Shown: in pieces, positions 1 to 9,965 of the stretch
Layout: the number at the start of each line of letters is the position of its first letter
How positions within the stretch are numbered: the stretch's first letter is position 1
Assembly: GCA_001940845.1 (NCBI GenBank)
Contig: MSGV01000031.1
Span: 39,746-103,745, forward strand
Reading direction: 5' to 3'
DNA length: 64,000 nucleotides
Source of the DNA: Christensenellaceae bacterium Phil7
Lineage (GTDB): Bacteria > Bacillota > Clostridia > Christensenellales > CAG-138
Made by a program: the position numbers and the translations under genes
The notes under the pieces: generated by a model
What the model was told of the DNA's origin: nothing
What the model saw: the letters and a program-made list of their open reading frames with translations, nothing else
The model's database searches: none

Positions 1-3000
1 TATAGTTCGGAATCTGGTGGGTACCGCCGTCCAAGGGAATGGTGGTGAAAGCCCCTACACCCTCCGGCTTATTGCCGCTCACCTGACCCAGATGGAAATA
101 GGTAGTGCTGGCGATGTAGCCCGTGGGTGGCGTAGTCTCCACCAGTTTATACCAGGTATCCTTGCTGAGAATGGTTTTGTCATCCGTGTTTTTCAGGGTG
201 ATGGTGCCATCCTCTGCGCTTGTCTTGATACTGGAATCTTTTAGCACCCACCCGCCATTTACATAGGCATAGAGATCGAACGTAGCCTCCAGCCGCGTGG
301 CGGTATTGGTCGCATCGAATTTCAGCAAGGTTACTTGGTAATTCGTCTCCACCACGCTGGCATCCTGTTCCTGAACAAACACATCCTTCTCCACCGTCTC
401 GCTCTTAATCTCGGTGCCATGGATAAAGGCGGTGTTGGAAATTGGTACGTTGGTATTGACCTTATCGTAGGACATCTTGGCATCATAGACGATCTTATAC
501 CGCTGATAGCTCTGGTCACTTATTGTAATCAGCAGGGTGTTCTTGTCCGCGGCCTGATCGTCGTATGATACGGTGAAGCCCTCCGTCAGTTCCACATCCT
601 TGCCGTTTTCGCAGCCATAGACATGGATGGAGGTGATATCCGCCGTCAGGGATTTGCTCATATCGTCCTGAACGGTGAAGGTGGTGAGATCTTCCGGCCA
701 CTCTTTCACGGTCTTATCCACGTCGATGGTGAAGGTCGCCGTGTAACCGTTTGCTCCATCCGGGGTTGCGGTGAGCTTTTTATGTAGAGCGGAACTGTAA
801 TCAAATTCCGCTTTCGCTCCATCCAGCAGTTCGGGCTCTTTTCCCTCCTCCTGACGGTACAAGGATACGTTGTTGATGAGGGTGCCTGTGCCTGTGCCAA
901 TTTCCTCTGCATTATCCGGCAGCTTCACCTGATAGGTCAGGGACATGGGAGCCAGCATACCGGCTTTATCTTCCGGCGCACTCAGGCCCAGCACGTTATA
1001 CGGATTCGGAATGGATAAGGTATATTCGCTGCTGGCGTTGGCATCATCATTGTGTGCAAACTCAATTTTAACCGCCCCGTCTTTTCCCAACTCACTGTGA
1101 AAGAATGTGGCCTGGTCAACCGTAAGCCCTGGATAGTCCTCCGGTTGCTTTGACCCATTTGACCGCCAGAGAATAGCGTTTTTGCTGCTGTCCCAGGTCA
1201 AGGCATTGCTCTCGGGGTCAACGCTTCCGTGGAACGACAGAATAAATGAATCCTCCACATAGGTCGCACCGAGCAGATTCAGCACATCCTTTAGCTGATA
1301 AGTGGCTCCCGGCGTCGCTACCAGGTTCGCCAATGGGTCGATTTCCACCCGGTAGGTCAGGATTTTCGTATCCGGGTCAAAGGCTACCACATTTTTGTCC
1401 AGAGTATCCTGGGCCTTGGTGTGGGTGATCCAATATTCTGAGTAGGCTTCCGCCAGGGTGACCTCCATATTGTCATTCACTTTTTGCTTCAGCTGTACTC
1501 CGTTCACCCCTCGGCCGAGACCATCCAGCTGGTCAGCCCAGACGGGATCAACCTTGGTGGTATAGTTGACGGTGATGGTGTAGCCAGTATCGCCAGTAGC
1601 GGGGAGGTTTCCCAGGTAAATGCCGAATGCCGCAGGTGACATGCGCTTGCCCGCAAACCACGTTCCGTCAACGCCGGTAATCTCCAGCTGGCCTGCCTCG
1701 CCGCCATCGTAGACGTCAAAGTTCCGTCCTGCACCCGGCCAGTCGTACACCAGTCCGACAATGGGATGACCCAGGGTGGTGTAGGAATGTTCGTTCAGAT
1801 ACTGCTGCACGGCTGCACTGTCGGATGTAACCCTGAAAGCGTTTTTCGTCAATCCACTCAGGTATTCCATATCTTTTATCTGGGCAACCCGGTCGCCGGT
1901 GATTTCACCCTTAGAGAAATCAATTTGGTTGCTGCTTAACCCAACAAGGCGGTCGTAGCCATAAGATTCCGAATGATAGGGCATGGTATCGTAGAAATAG
2001 ACATCCTCGATTGCACCCCGGTGAGGAGGAACATACAGGGTAATTGTCCAGTCCACGAAATAGTCGTTCCCATCCTGGCGAACGCCGCTATTTTCTTTCT
2101 TTATTTCGACCTCCTGTATGAGGCCGCCCACGATGTCCCCCACGGTCCACTGCTTCCAGCCCGCGCTGGCGCTGTTGGTGATGGCGTTTCCTGCGCCGCT
2201 AATGTCGGTGTAGTAGGAAATCTCATAGGAGGTAGGGGTTCCGTTCTCCGGGGTAAACCAAACAAATTGGTTGTTGCTTTCACCTACAAAAACATAATTG
2301 GAGATATTCTCCTTCGTTAAGGTCACTCCGGCGACCTTTTCAAGCTCTTGCTTTGCCGCCTGGCCTTCGGCATCATTGGGATCAAACAATCTGTCAAAAG
2401 CATTGGAGGTTCCAGCGATATTCGCAACCGTTATATCACTGATTGTCACCCAAGTCGGAGAATAGGAAGTTGTGTTCCCGTCTTTTGTCGTTCCTTTGAT
2501 GGAAACAGGATTATCCGTCTTATAGGTGACGCCCTCCGTATGAATATGGTCGCCAATGACCGCGCCGCCCATATCGTAGGCTTTGGCGCTGTTGACCTTG
2601 ATGGTCCAGGGGGCTTCGTTGTCGGCCACGGCGTCGCCCTGCTCCTTGACCAGCCATTTTTCGGTTGCCCGGTAGGTATCCTCTACCGTGACGGTAGAAG
2701 AAATCGTATCATCACCGGACTGGTAAGAAGCCGTCGCCGTATTGCGCAATCCGGTCGGGGTTTGATATTGGTCTAATACGAACCTGTCATTCGCATCCAG
2801 CTTGACCCCGTATTCCACGGTGTATGTCCCGTTCTCCGGAAGGTTAAAGGCTGGGAATGTTACCGTAGTAGAGCCGTCGGCATTGGTGGTTTTCTCAAAA
2901 TTACCATAAGTATAGCTGCCGTCCGCCTGCTTGATTCGATAGTCGTAATTCTGCCCGTCTACTTCGTAATACCCTTCGGCAAAATGGAATTTATCAGCGG

Positions 3001-3865
3001 TGAGGGTATCCGTGAGGTTAATGCCGTTCACGGCGCTCTTTGCCGTGACAGTGACCGCATATTCACCCACAAGACTGCCGTCGGGCATATCCACCTGTTT
3101 CAGCAATTCCTTGGCGGCGGCAATCTGGGAGTTATCAAACTTCACCGTGGTTTCCAGTTTATCGTTCCATTTGACGGTTGTTTCATTGCCGATTTTCTCC
3201 TGATTCCAGGTGGCGTTGAGCTTGAAGGTGGTGGTATTCACATCGGCTACATTGTCATAGGTTACTGTGAGCACACCATCATTAATGGAGTAGACACCCT
3301 TGCGGTTATTGTTCTCATCGTACAGGACGGCTTGTTCCACATCCTTAACGATAATCTGCTCCGGGATCTGATAGGTATAGGTCAGCGTTTCCGACAGCTG
3401 CTCCCGCTCCAACTCCCACTTGAGCTCCACTTGAAATTGTTCACCCGGATTTAGCGCCGCTCCTTCATCATAGGGCTGACCATTAATCAAGATTTCTGCT
3501 GATTGCAGATAATCTTTGATATCACCGGTAGATTCAGCAAGATGCGTTATGCCGCCATAGCAGCTTTCATCGTGTGTATGTTCTGCTTTGTCGCACACAT
3601 ATGAATAGCACTCATCTGCATGTTGATGTTCCTCGGATTCCTCGATACCGCATACAAGCTGCCTCTTCATGCATTCCTCAGTATGGATATGCTCCTCCAT
3701 TCCACACTGAACTCGTCTAGTCTCTGTGACGCCCGTCAAACGAAGCTGCCAGACAACGGCGCCCACGACAGCAAGCGAAAGCGCAAAAAGGGTGGCTATA
3801 GCAATATAGCGTTTTGATTTATTTATATTCAATTCAGTAATATAGCTCTTAATAGCATCCTTCAT
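1..3865 (-). CDS. Large surface adhesin / pilin-like protein, SpaA/Cna-B type, partial (C-terminus beyond left edge)
   Basis: Continuous open minus-strand frame from ATG at 3865 (AGGAGG upstream) to the window edge; MKDAIKSYITELNINKSKRYIAIATLFALSLAVVGAVVWQLRL N-terminal signal/TM segment; three C..EHxHxxxC motifs; SpaA-like 'YKLVETTPPTGYIAS' near the visible end. Absent from the ORF track because it has no stop inside the window. Confidence 0.85.
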   Translation of the reverse strand, partial: MKDAIKSYITELNINKSKRYIAIATLFALSLAVVGAVVWQLRLTGVTETRRVQCGMEEHIHTEECMKRQLVCGIEESEEHQHADECYSYVCDKAEHTHDESCYGGITHLAESTGDIKDYLQSAEILINGQPYDEGAALNPGEQFQVELKWELEREQLSETLTYTYQIPEQIIVKDVEQAVLYDENNNRKGVYSINDGVLTVTYDNVADVNTTTFKLNATWNQEKIGNETTVKWNDKLETTVKFDNSQIAAAKELLKQVDMPDGSLVGEYAVTVTAKSAVNGINLTDTLTADKFHFAEGYYEVDGQNYDYRIKQADGSYTYGNFEKTTNADGSTTVTFPAFNLPENGTYTVEYGVKLDANDRFVLDQYQTPTGLRNTATASYQSGDDTISSTVTVEDTYRATEKWLVKEQGDAVADNEAPWTIKVNSAKAYDMGGAVIGDHIHTEGVTYKTDNPVSIKGTTKDGNTTSYSPTWVTISDITVANIAGTSNAFDRLFDPNDAEGQAAKQELEKVAGVTLTKENISNYVFVGESNNQFVWFTPENGTPTSYEISYYTDISGAGNAITNSASAGWKQWTVGDIVGGLIQEVEIKKENSGVRQDGNDYFVDWTITLYVPPHRGAIEDVYFYDTMPYHSESYGYDRLVGLSSNQIDFSKGEITGDRVAQIKDMEYLSGLTKNAFRVTSDSAAVQQYLNEHSYTTLGHPIVGLVYDWPGAGRNFDVYDGGEAGQLEITGVDGTWFAGKRMSPAAFGIYLGNLPATGDTGYTITVNYTTKVDPVWADQLDGLGRGVNGVQLKQKVNDNMEVTLAEAYSEYWITHTKAQDTLDKNVVAFDPDTKILTYRVEIDPLANLVATPGATYQLKDVLNLLGATYVEDSFILSFHGSVDPESNALTWDSSKNAILWRSNGSKQPEDYPGLTVDQATFFHSELGKDGAVKIEFAHNDDANASSEYTLSIPNPYNVLGLSAPEDKAGMLAPMSLTYQVKLPDNAEEIGTGTGTLINNVSLYRQEEGKEPELLDGAKAEFDYSSALHKKLTATPDGANGYTATFTIDVDKTVKEWPEDLTTFTVQDDMSKSLTADITSIHVYGCENGKDVELTEGFTVSYDDQAADKNTLLITISDQSYQRYKIVYDAKMSYDKVNTNVPISNTAFIHGTEIKSETVEKDVFVQEQDASVVETNYQVTLLKFDATNTATRLEATFDLYAYVNGGWVLKDSSIKTSAEDGTITLKNTDDKTILSKDTWYKLVETTPPTGYIASTTYFHLGQVSGNKPEGVGAFTTIPLDGGTHQIPNY

Positions 3866-3882
3866 TGCCAGGACCTCCTGTA

Positions 3883-4473
3883 TTAAATTAAGCTAATTTT
3901 TTTGATCGGCCACATTCGAAGAACAACATGGCCCACTATCTGCTCATGCCTGACGCAGCCTATCAGCGAGCTGCGGCTATCAATTGATACCGAGCGATGA
4001 TCGCCCATGACGAAGAATGCCTCATCGGGAATCTGATATGGAAAGGTCAGATCGCATTCTCCCAAGCTTTGATCGAGGATATATGGCTCATCCAGCTTTT
4101 CATCATTGACATAGACAACGCCATCCTCATCGATATTTATCCAATCTCCCGGTCCGCATATGACGCGCTTCACCAGAATCTTGTTATTATAATAGAAAGC
4201 AATGATATCGCCCGTCTCAAAATTGGAGCTCTTCACCAATGCAACGATATCCCCATCCTCGAACAGCGGAGTCATCGAGCTGCCATATACCTGCAAAACC
4301 GGCAGCCAGAGCGTGGATATCAATATCGATACGGCAGCAACAACTATCAGCACCGCGATCGTGCTGACCAGCGTCCGCCTGAATCGACTGCGCTGACGAA
4401 GCCGCTCACGCTCAGCAGATACCTGCTCCGCAGAGGGTATCTCCGGTACACTCCTCTTTTTTTCCTTCGCCAT
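3883..4473 (-). CDS. lepB: Signal peptidase I (S26 family)
   Basis: N-terminal TM, catalytic 'GSSMTP', 'LVKRVICGPGD', 'FFVMGDHRSVSIDSR' boxes; start placed at MAKEKKRS (the ORF track's longer start at 4536 overlaps the upstream gene). Confidence 0.9.
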   Translation of the reverse strand: MAKEKKRSVPEIPSAEQVSAERERLRQRSRFRRTLVSTIAVLIVVAAVSILISTLWLPVLQVYGSSMTPLFEDGDIVALVKSSNFETGDIIAFYYNNKILVKRVICGPGDWINIDEDGVVYVNDEKLDEPYILDQSLGECDLTFPYQIPDEAFFVMGDHRSVSIDSRSSLIGCVRHEQIVGHVVLRMWPIKKISLI

Positions 4474-4532
4474 AATCCATTCGCCTCGCCATAATATCGA
4501 TACGCAGCCCATGCTTTGCCAGGCCCTTCGGT

Positions 4533-4871
4533 TCATTTCGCCGATTTTTCCGATGCCTGCGCCAAAATTGAATCTGCCCGCGCGCTTGCTTCTCTGATAA
4601 GCCTGTCCGCATCCAAACGCGCATTATCACGAATGCTCATCAGCTCCGATAGATGCTTATCAGCTTCGAATCGGGCATTCCTCAGCAGCTCATTCAATGC
4701 TGAAACAGCCTCTGAAATCGCGCGCTCATTATTTAATTTGATTTCTTGATCCCTTAATCGGCTCTCCATATCGGCAAGCTTTTCCAGATAGTCCTTCTCC
4801 CTATTTTGCAGTTCAAAGATGATCTCTATGAGATCAGTGCGCGACAAATGCCGAAATTCCTTATCCGTCAT
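4533..4871 (-). CDS. Small coiled-coil protein
   Basis: 112 aa, heptad-like (LEKLADMESRLRDQEIKLNNERAISEAVSALNELLRNARFEADKHLSEL); immediately upstream of lepB on the same strand. Confidence 0.65.
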   Translation of the reverse strand: MTDKEFRHLSRTDLIEIIFELQNREKDYLEKLADMESRLRDQEIKLNNERAISEAVSALNELLRNARFEADKHLSELMSIRDNARLDADRLIREASARADSILAQASEKSAK

Positions 4872-5331
4872 TTTGCTTGCTCCTCATCCTTCGGAAACCG
4901 TTTTATATATTTGCTGTGCGTATCCTGATCCATCCATCGGATGCGATCAACCCTGCATTGCCCATAAGCAAAATGCCCAAAAAGAAAGCTTAAAATATAC
5001 GCACAATGTTGAAAAAAAGCAGTTCAACAGTTATCTTCATTTCAAGTATTTTTAAATATATGTATTGTATGTATGGCATTATAGATGCTCCAAAGTCAGA
5101 TGTCAACACCCCCCCATTATATATAGTGTATTTTCGTTTTTGCGCTTGCTAACGTGTTTTTATATATAAAAAGCGTGGTTTTGCCGTGTTCTTTGCTCAG
5201 CATTTGCTATATAGATATTTAAAAAGCGCCGCAAGCGCTCAACCGAAAGAATTAATAGTTAAGCGAAGAAGAAAAAAACGAGCGTAGAGGAACAGTGGAG
5301 TGGGAAATGGTTCTTTATGAAATAAAAAAAC

Positions 5332-5352
5332 GGAACGAGCGTAACTCGTTCC
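5332..5352 (-). terminator. Rho-independent terminator downstream of tRNA-Arg
   Basis: GGAACGAG-N5-CTCGTTCC; minus strand continues into a run of T (A-run at 5323-5330 on plus). Confidence 0.8.
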
Positions 5353-5356
5353 TACA

Positions 5357-5433
5357 TGGCACACCCGGCGCGATTCGAACGCGCGACCTTCCGCTTAGGA
5401 GGCGGACGCTCTATCCTGCTGAGCTACGGGTGC
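5357..5433 (-). tRNA. tRNA-Arg (anticodon CCT)
   Basis: Minus strand GCACCCGTAGCTCAGCAGGATAGAGCGTCCGCCTCCTAAGCGGAAGGTCGCGCGTTCGAATCGCGCCGGGTGTGCCA folds as a cloverleaf; anticodon loop CTCCTAA; CCA encoded. Confidence 0.95.
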
Positions 5434-5579
5434 ATCGCTTTACAAATGCCATTATAGCATTATCCGCGCCGCCTGTCAACCTCAATGAAGATCATATCCA
5501 AAATATACTGATCGTTCGTGCTGCCGATATCAATTTTTATGTTCTGAATTTGCCGCCCTGCGATGAACCGATGCCGGGA

Positions 5580-6281
5580 TCATTGCAGCAGCTCCTGAAC
5601 CTCCTCTCCGCTCAGGAATCGCCATTGTCCGGGTTTGAGCCCAGAAATTGAAAGCTTACCGATACTGACGCGCACAAGCCGTATCGTCTCATGACCGATC
5701 GCGGAAAGCATCCTTCGCACCTGGCGGTTTCTTCCCTCATGGATCGTTATAAGCAGCTCCGAACCTCCCTTTTCCGTCTCTCTCAGGAGCTTTACCCTTG
5801 CCGGAGATGTCATTCCATCCTCCAGCATGATGCCGCCAGCAAGCATATGGAGCTCTTCCTGCGTAACCCTTCCCTCGCAAAGCACCCTATAGGTTTTGCT
5901 CGTTCCATAGCGAGGGTGCATCAGCCGATTTGCTGCTTCTCCATCATTTGTGACCAATATAAGCCCTTCCGAATCATAATCCAGCCTCCCAACCGTATAG
6001 AGCCGATATGGGAGCTCGCTGAAATAATCCAAGACCTTTTTTCTATCCTCCGCTTCCGAATTTGAACATATAACGTTTTTAGGCTTATAAAACGCTATCA
6101 TGACCCGCTCATCGCTTGGGCGAACCCTTTTCCCATCAAAGGTAACTACATCGCCCTCCTCGACGCTCATGCCAATTTCTGCAATGCCGTCATTGATTTT
6201 GACCCTGCCGGCTGCTATCAGCTCCTCACATTTTCTCCTGGATGCAATTCCGGCATCCGCAAGATATTTCTGTAATCGCAT
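5580..6281 (-). CDS. rluB: rRNA pseudouridine synthase, RsuA/RluB family with S4 domain
   Basis: MRLQKYLADAGIASRRKCEELI (S4), 'YTVGRLDYDSEGLILVTNDG' catalytic motif; start at 6281 with AGGAGG. Confidence 0.9.
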   Translation of the reverse strand: MRLQKYLADAGIASRRKCEELIAAGRVKINDGIAEIGMSVEEGDVVTFDGKRVRPSDERVMIAFYKPKNVICSNSEAEDRKKVLDYFSELPYRLYTVGRLDYDSEGLILVTNDGEAANRLMHPRYGTSKTYRVLCEGRVTQEELHMLAGGIMLEDGMTSPARVKLLRETEKGGSELLITIHEGRNRQVRRMLSAIGHETIRLVRVSIGKLSISGLKPGQWRFLSGEEVQELLQ

Positions 6282-6364
6282 GGCCTGTCCTCCTGCCCAA
6301 TAAAACTTTAAATCCATTCAGCTCAAAAGCAGCAAGGAAAGCTCAAACCAGGTTCGCTGCAATA

Positions 6365-7552
6365 TCAGCTCTGCATCGAGCGAAACAGCAGCCTCAAATA
6401 GAACATAAAATCCCTGGATGCTATATCGGATGCCGCAACCAGCGGCGTACTGCCCAGGAATTCGCCAGCATAGTAGACCTCAGCATCACCAAGCACCTCG
6501 CCGGATACGATCGGCGCACGCACGCTTTCGGATAAGCTTACTTTAATTTCGAGCTCAAGTTCCTCGCCCTTTTTAACCGGTATTATTATATCGCGTTCGG
6601 CCTTCAATGCCAATAGGCTTTTTTGAGCATTCGGCACATAGCAGCTTGCAAGCCTGCTTCCCTTTTCAACCGCTTTGCATAGCCCATAATTTTCAAAACC
6701 ATAATCAAGAAGCTCCGCTGCCGCCTCAAACATGGGTCTGCAATTCAAAACCGTGCCAACCAGCAGCATTCCATCGCGCTCTGCCGCAAAAAGCAAACAG
6801 CGCCCGGCCGCCATGGTATAGCCGGTCTTAACCCCCAATGCTCCCTCGTAATCCCAAAGCAGCGCATTTTTATTTTTCATGGTTCTATTGATGCTTCCGG
6901 TAGTTGAAGTATGGTATTGCGTCGAAACTATTTTGCGAAAATCAGCATTTGAAAGTGCTGCTGCACCTATTTTTGCAAGCTCAAGCGCAGTCGTATAATG
7001 CATATCATCATGAAGCCCATTCGGCGTCACAAAATGGGTATCGGTAAGCCCAAGCGCTTCCGCCTTTTCATTCATCAGCTTCACAAAATCCTCAACGCTT
7101 CCGCCAACATGCACGGCCAACGCAACCGCCGCATCATTGCCCGAAAGCAGCATTAATCCATAAAGCAGATCCTCCACGGAGATAATTTCATCATATTTGA
7201 GATACATGCTCGATCCTTCTGTCCCGACCGCTTCATTTGGTACGTTAACCATTTCATCGAGCTGACAATTCTCAAGAACTACCAATGCCGTCATGGTTTT
7301 TGTCGTACTCGCCATCGGTAAGCGGCTATTCTCATTGCTGGATTTCAGAATCTTTCCCCCTGATTGCTCTATCAAAGCATATGCCGCTGCTGATGAAAGG
7401 CTCGTTTGAGAATCGATCACATGCGGCATATCGGTAATTTCATATTTTTCGCAAACCTCTGCAAATGCAGCAGTTATCGGATAGATCGCAGCAAGCAGCA
7501 TGAGCATTATAAGCAGAACTATGAATATTCTGCGCAAAAGTGTTTCGTTCAT
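6365..7552 (-). CDS. dacF: D-alanyl-D-alanine carboxypeptidase (S11 family)
   Basis: SxxK 'MASTTKTM', 'SGNDAAVAL', 'GVKTGYT' motifs; N-terminal signal peptide. Confidence 0.9.
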   Translation of the reverse strand: MNETLLRRIFIVLLIMLMLLAAIYPITAAFAEVCEKYEITDMPHVIDSQTSLSSAAAYALIEQSGGKILKSSNENSRLPMASTTKTMTALVVLENCQLDEMVNVPNEAVGTEGSSMYLKYDEIISVEDLLYGLMLLSGNDAAVALAVHVGGSVEDFVKLMNEKAEALGLTDTHFVTPNGLHDDMHYTTALELAKIGAAALSNADFRKIVSTQYHTSTTGSINRTMKNKNALLWDYEGALGVKTGYTMAAGRCLLFAAERDGMLLVGTVLNCRPMFEAAAELLDYGFENYGLCKAVEKGSRLASCYVPNAQKSLLALKAERDIIIPVKKGEELELEIKVSLSESVRAPIVSGEVLGDAEVYYAGEFLGSTPLVAASDIASRDFMFYLRLLFRSMQS

Positions 7553-7628
7553 AGGATTTCACCTTCACTTTCAATGGTATCGGGGCAATGCCGCTCGAAA
7601 GAACTTTTCATCGCCCCGCATCAGTTCA

Positions 7629-8183
7629 TCAGGCATTATCCTGACAACCGCATTCCTCAGAAGTGCCATCCTGGCATTCACAGGGAGCGCAGCCGCAATC
7701 ATTCTCCTTATCCCCAGGACAACCGCAGGAATCATCGGCATTGCAGCTACACTTCTGTTTTATGCAATCGACCCCCACATTCATGAGCTTTTCCAAAGAT
7801 TTTAATACGCGCGGCAGCATATCCATCAATCTGTCACCCGCACAATCCTGCTTTGCAGGCAGCACACGCACATTTCCCTCTTCGACCGTTACAAAGGATA
7901 ATGGAGTGAGGCACATCCCCACCGTTGCCGTTCCGGCAAATGGGAACCGCCGATCATTATCCTGCTCGTTCTTCGATTCATTCGCCATGCTTGCGGCCTT
8001 CTTGGCATTTGCCATCCTGCCATATTCGCCACCGCCTACAACAAAGCCTATACATACCTTTGATACAGGCAGTATCATGGTTTGATTAGCAGTCATTACC
8101 GGCTCGCCAACAACGGTATTAACATCAACCATGCGCTTTATCTGTTCCATAGAGCTTCCTATGATATTTTCAATCGGATGCAT
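7629..8183 (-). CDS. ytfJ: GerW/YtfJ family sporulation protein with Cys-rich C-terminal tail
   Basis: 'MHPIENIIGSSMEQIKRMVDVNTVVGEPV...ILPVSKVCIGFVVGGGEYG' typical of GerW; tail with 11 Cys. Confidence 0.85.
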   Translation of the reverse strand: MHPIENIIGSSMEQIKRMVDVNTVVGEPVMTANQTMILPVSKVCIGFVVGGGEYGRMANAKKAASMANESKNEQDNDRRFPFAGTATVGMCLTPLSFVTVEEGNVRVLPAKQDCAGDRLMDMLPRVLKSLEKLMNVGVDCIKQKCSCNADDSCGCPGDKENDCGCAPCECQDGTSEECGCQDNA

Positions 8184-8195
8184 ACTTTTTTCCTC

Positions 8196-8753
8196 CTAAT
8201 TTTCATGAGCAATCGCTTCTATAAGAAGTTTTACCGGAATTGCATAAAAAATACCTTCCAAATTAAGACTGAATGCATTTTGTGTAAGATTTGGATATAT
8301 TCCTACCAATATTTTGCATTTTTTTCTAAATATCAGGGATGTCAAAAATTCCAAGGCGTTATTCAATATTATTTCAACGCTTCCCGCTGTGATAACTCCG
8401 GCCGCCGGGTTATCTTTTATTCCGATCTCACCGCAAATCTCTATTTCATTGCCATGTACGGACTTGCTTACAGCATAGAGAATTGCTTTTTCCAATTTTT
8501 CATTTTTCTTTTTCCCCGGGTCTCCCAACGTTTGAACTATCCTAAAACCCTTTCTATCCCGCACTCTGACAACAAACCCCCTCTTCGGCTCAAACGCCAG
8601 CCGCCATTCAAGGCTTATTGGCAATATGCTCATTACCCGGAGATTCACATTTATCTTAATATAATTGCAGCGTATACCCAACCGAACATCGATTCGGACT
8701 GGCAAGATCAAAAGCAGAAGTAATAGAAAAATAACCAATAAAATCCATATCAT
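8196..8753 (-). CDS. ytfI: DUF2953 (YtfI-like) membrane protein
   Basis: N-terminal TM followed by DUF2953-like sequence; adjacent to ytfJ as in Bacillus. Confidence 0.7.
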   Translation of the reverse strand: MIWILLVIFLLLLLLILPVRIDVRLGIRCNYIKINVNLRVMSILPISLEWRLAFEPKRGFVVRVRDRKGFRIVQTLGDPGKKKNEKLEKAILYAVSKSVHGNEIEICGEIGIKDNPAAGVITAGSVEIILNNALEFLTSLIFRKKCKILVGIYPNLTQNAFSLNLEGIFYAIPVKLLIEAIAHEN

Positions 8754-8791
8754 GGCAAAACCTCATTTCAAATTAAGTTTGCCCATAGGTA

Positions 8792-8820
8792 TTGAGATTT
8801 ATGCTGAATAGTGGTATACT
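8792..8820 (+). promoter_or_regulatory. Sigma-A-type promoter for ruvCAB
   Basis: TTGAGA-17-TATACT upstream of ruvC ATG at 8856. Confidence 0.65.
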
Positions 8821-8855
8821 TGTTTTGAATTTCCTGTTGAAAACAAGAGTTGTGA

Positions 8856-9353
8856 ATGATTATTTTAGGAATTGACCCGGGCTATGCTATCCTTGGCTAT
8901 GGTGTGATCGGCACAGAAGGCAGCAAGCTCACAGCTATAGACTGCGGCGTTATTGAAACAGCCGCAAAAACCCCGTTCCCCGATAGGCTTGAGCGTTTAT
9001 ACGAGGGCATGCGTGCGCTGATCACAAAATTCAAGCCGGATCATGCAGCATTCGAAGAGCTGTTCTTTTATCGCAATACGACCACTGCCATGCAGGTTGC
9101 TGCTGCAAGAGGCGTTGCTATACTTGCCGCCAGACAGGCAGGACTGGCCCTGTATGAGTATACGCCTATGGAAATAAAGCTCTCTGTCACCGGCGATGGC
9201 CATGCGGATAAGCTTCAGATGCAGCAGATGGTCAAGCTCTTGCTCAAGTTATCAAGAGTGCCGAAGCCTGATGATGCAGCAGATGCCCTTGGCATTGCTG
9301 TTTGCCATGCCAATATGATTGGCCCCGCTTGCGAAAACTATCTGATCAAGTAA
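8856..9353 (+). CDS. ruvC: Holliday junction endonuclease RuvC
   Basis: MIILGIDPGYAILGYGVI, 'FEELFFYRNTTTAMQVAAARG', 'KPDDAADALGIAVCH'. Confidence 0.97.
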   Translation: MIILGIDPGYAILGYGVIGTEGSKLTAIDCGVIETAAKTPFPDRLERLYEGMRALITKFKPDHAAFEELFFYRNTTTAMQVAAARGVAILAARQAGLALYEYTPMEIKLSVTGDGHADKLQMQQMVKLLLKLSRVPKPDDAADALGIAVCHANMIGPACENYLIK

Positions 9354-9368
9354 TACACCGGAGGCATA

Positions 9369-9965
9369 ATGTACGCACACATTAGAGGAATTGTTGATAC
9401 TATAGGCATTGATCGTGCTGTTATAGAAGCAAACGGAGTCGGATATGAGCTTATTTGCAGCAAAAAAACCTTAGCCATGCTTCAACAGGGCAGCCAGGCA
9501 AAGCTTTTGACCCATTTTCATATGGCGCAAGATGCTATCGCACTCTATGGCTTCATCTCTGAAGATGAACGAATGATGTTTCGGAAGCTTATAAACGTTT
9601 CAAGAATAGGTCCCAAGGTTGCGCTCAGTGTGCTTTCGGTAATGACCGCTGAAGATGTTGCACTTGCCGTGCTTACAGATAATCCCGCCGCTTTTGATCA
9701 TGTTGCAGGAATGGGAAGAAAGACGGCTGCAAGGGTCATTTTGGAGCTAAAAGGAAAGGTTGATACAGGAATAAGTCCCCAATTGACCGCTACGGTTGAA
9801 TCAGCGCGAATTGCTCCTGAAATGCGCGCTGAGGTTATCGCCGCATTGGTATCCTTGGGATATGACGGTGCAGCCGCCGGTCGAATCGTTGCTGTGCTTC
9901 CCGAATGTGAGCGCACCGAGGATATGCTGAAGCTTGCGCTCAAGGAGCTTGCAAGGAAAATCTAA
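9369..9965 (+). CDS. ruvA: Holliday junction helicase RuvA
   Basis: MYAHIRGIVDTI..., 'ISRIGPKVALSVLS', 'GMGRKTAARVILELK'. Confidence 0.97.
   Translation: MYAHIRGIVDTIGIDRAVIEANGVGYELICSKKTLAMLQQGSQAKLLTHFHMAQDAIALYGFISEDERMMFRKLINVSRIGPKVALSVLSVMTAEDVALAVLTDNPAAFDHVAGMGRKTAARVILELKGKVDTGISPQLTATVESARIAPEMRAEVIAALVSLGYDGAAAGRIVAVLPECERTEDMLKLALKELARKI

Noticed and set aside
1-3865. Many short ORFs (both strands) in the ORF track across the left edge
   Set aside because: One continuous minus-strand reading frame explains the whole region; the short ORFs are out-of-frame fragments.
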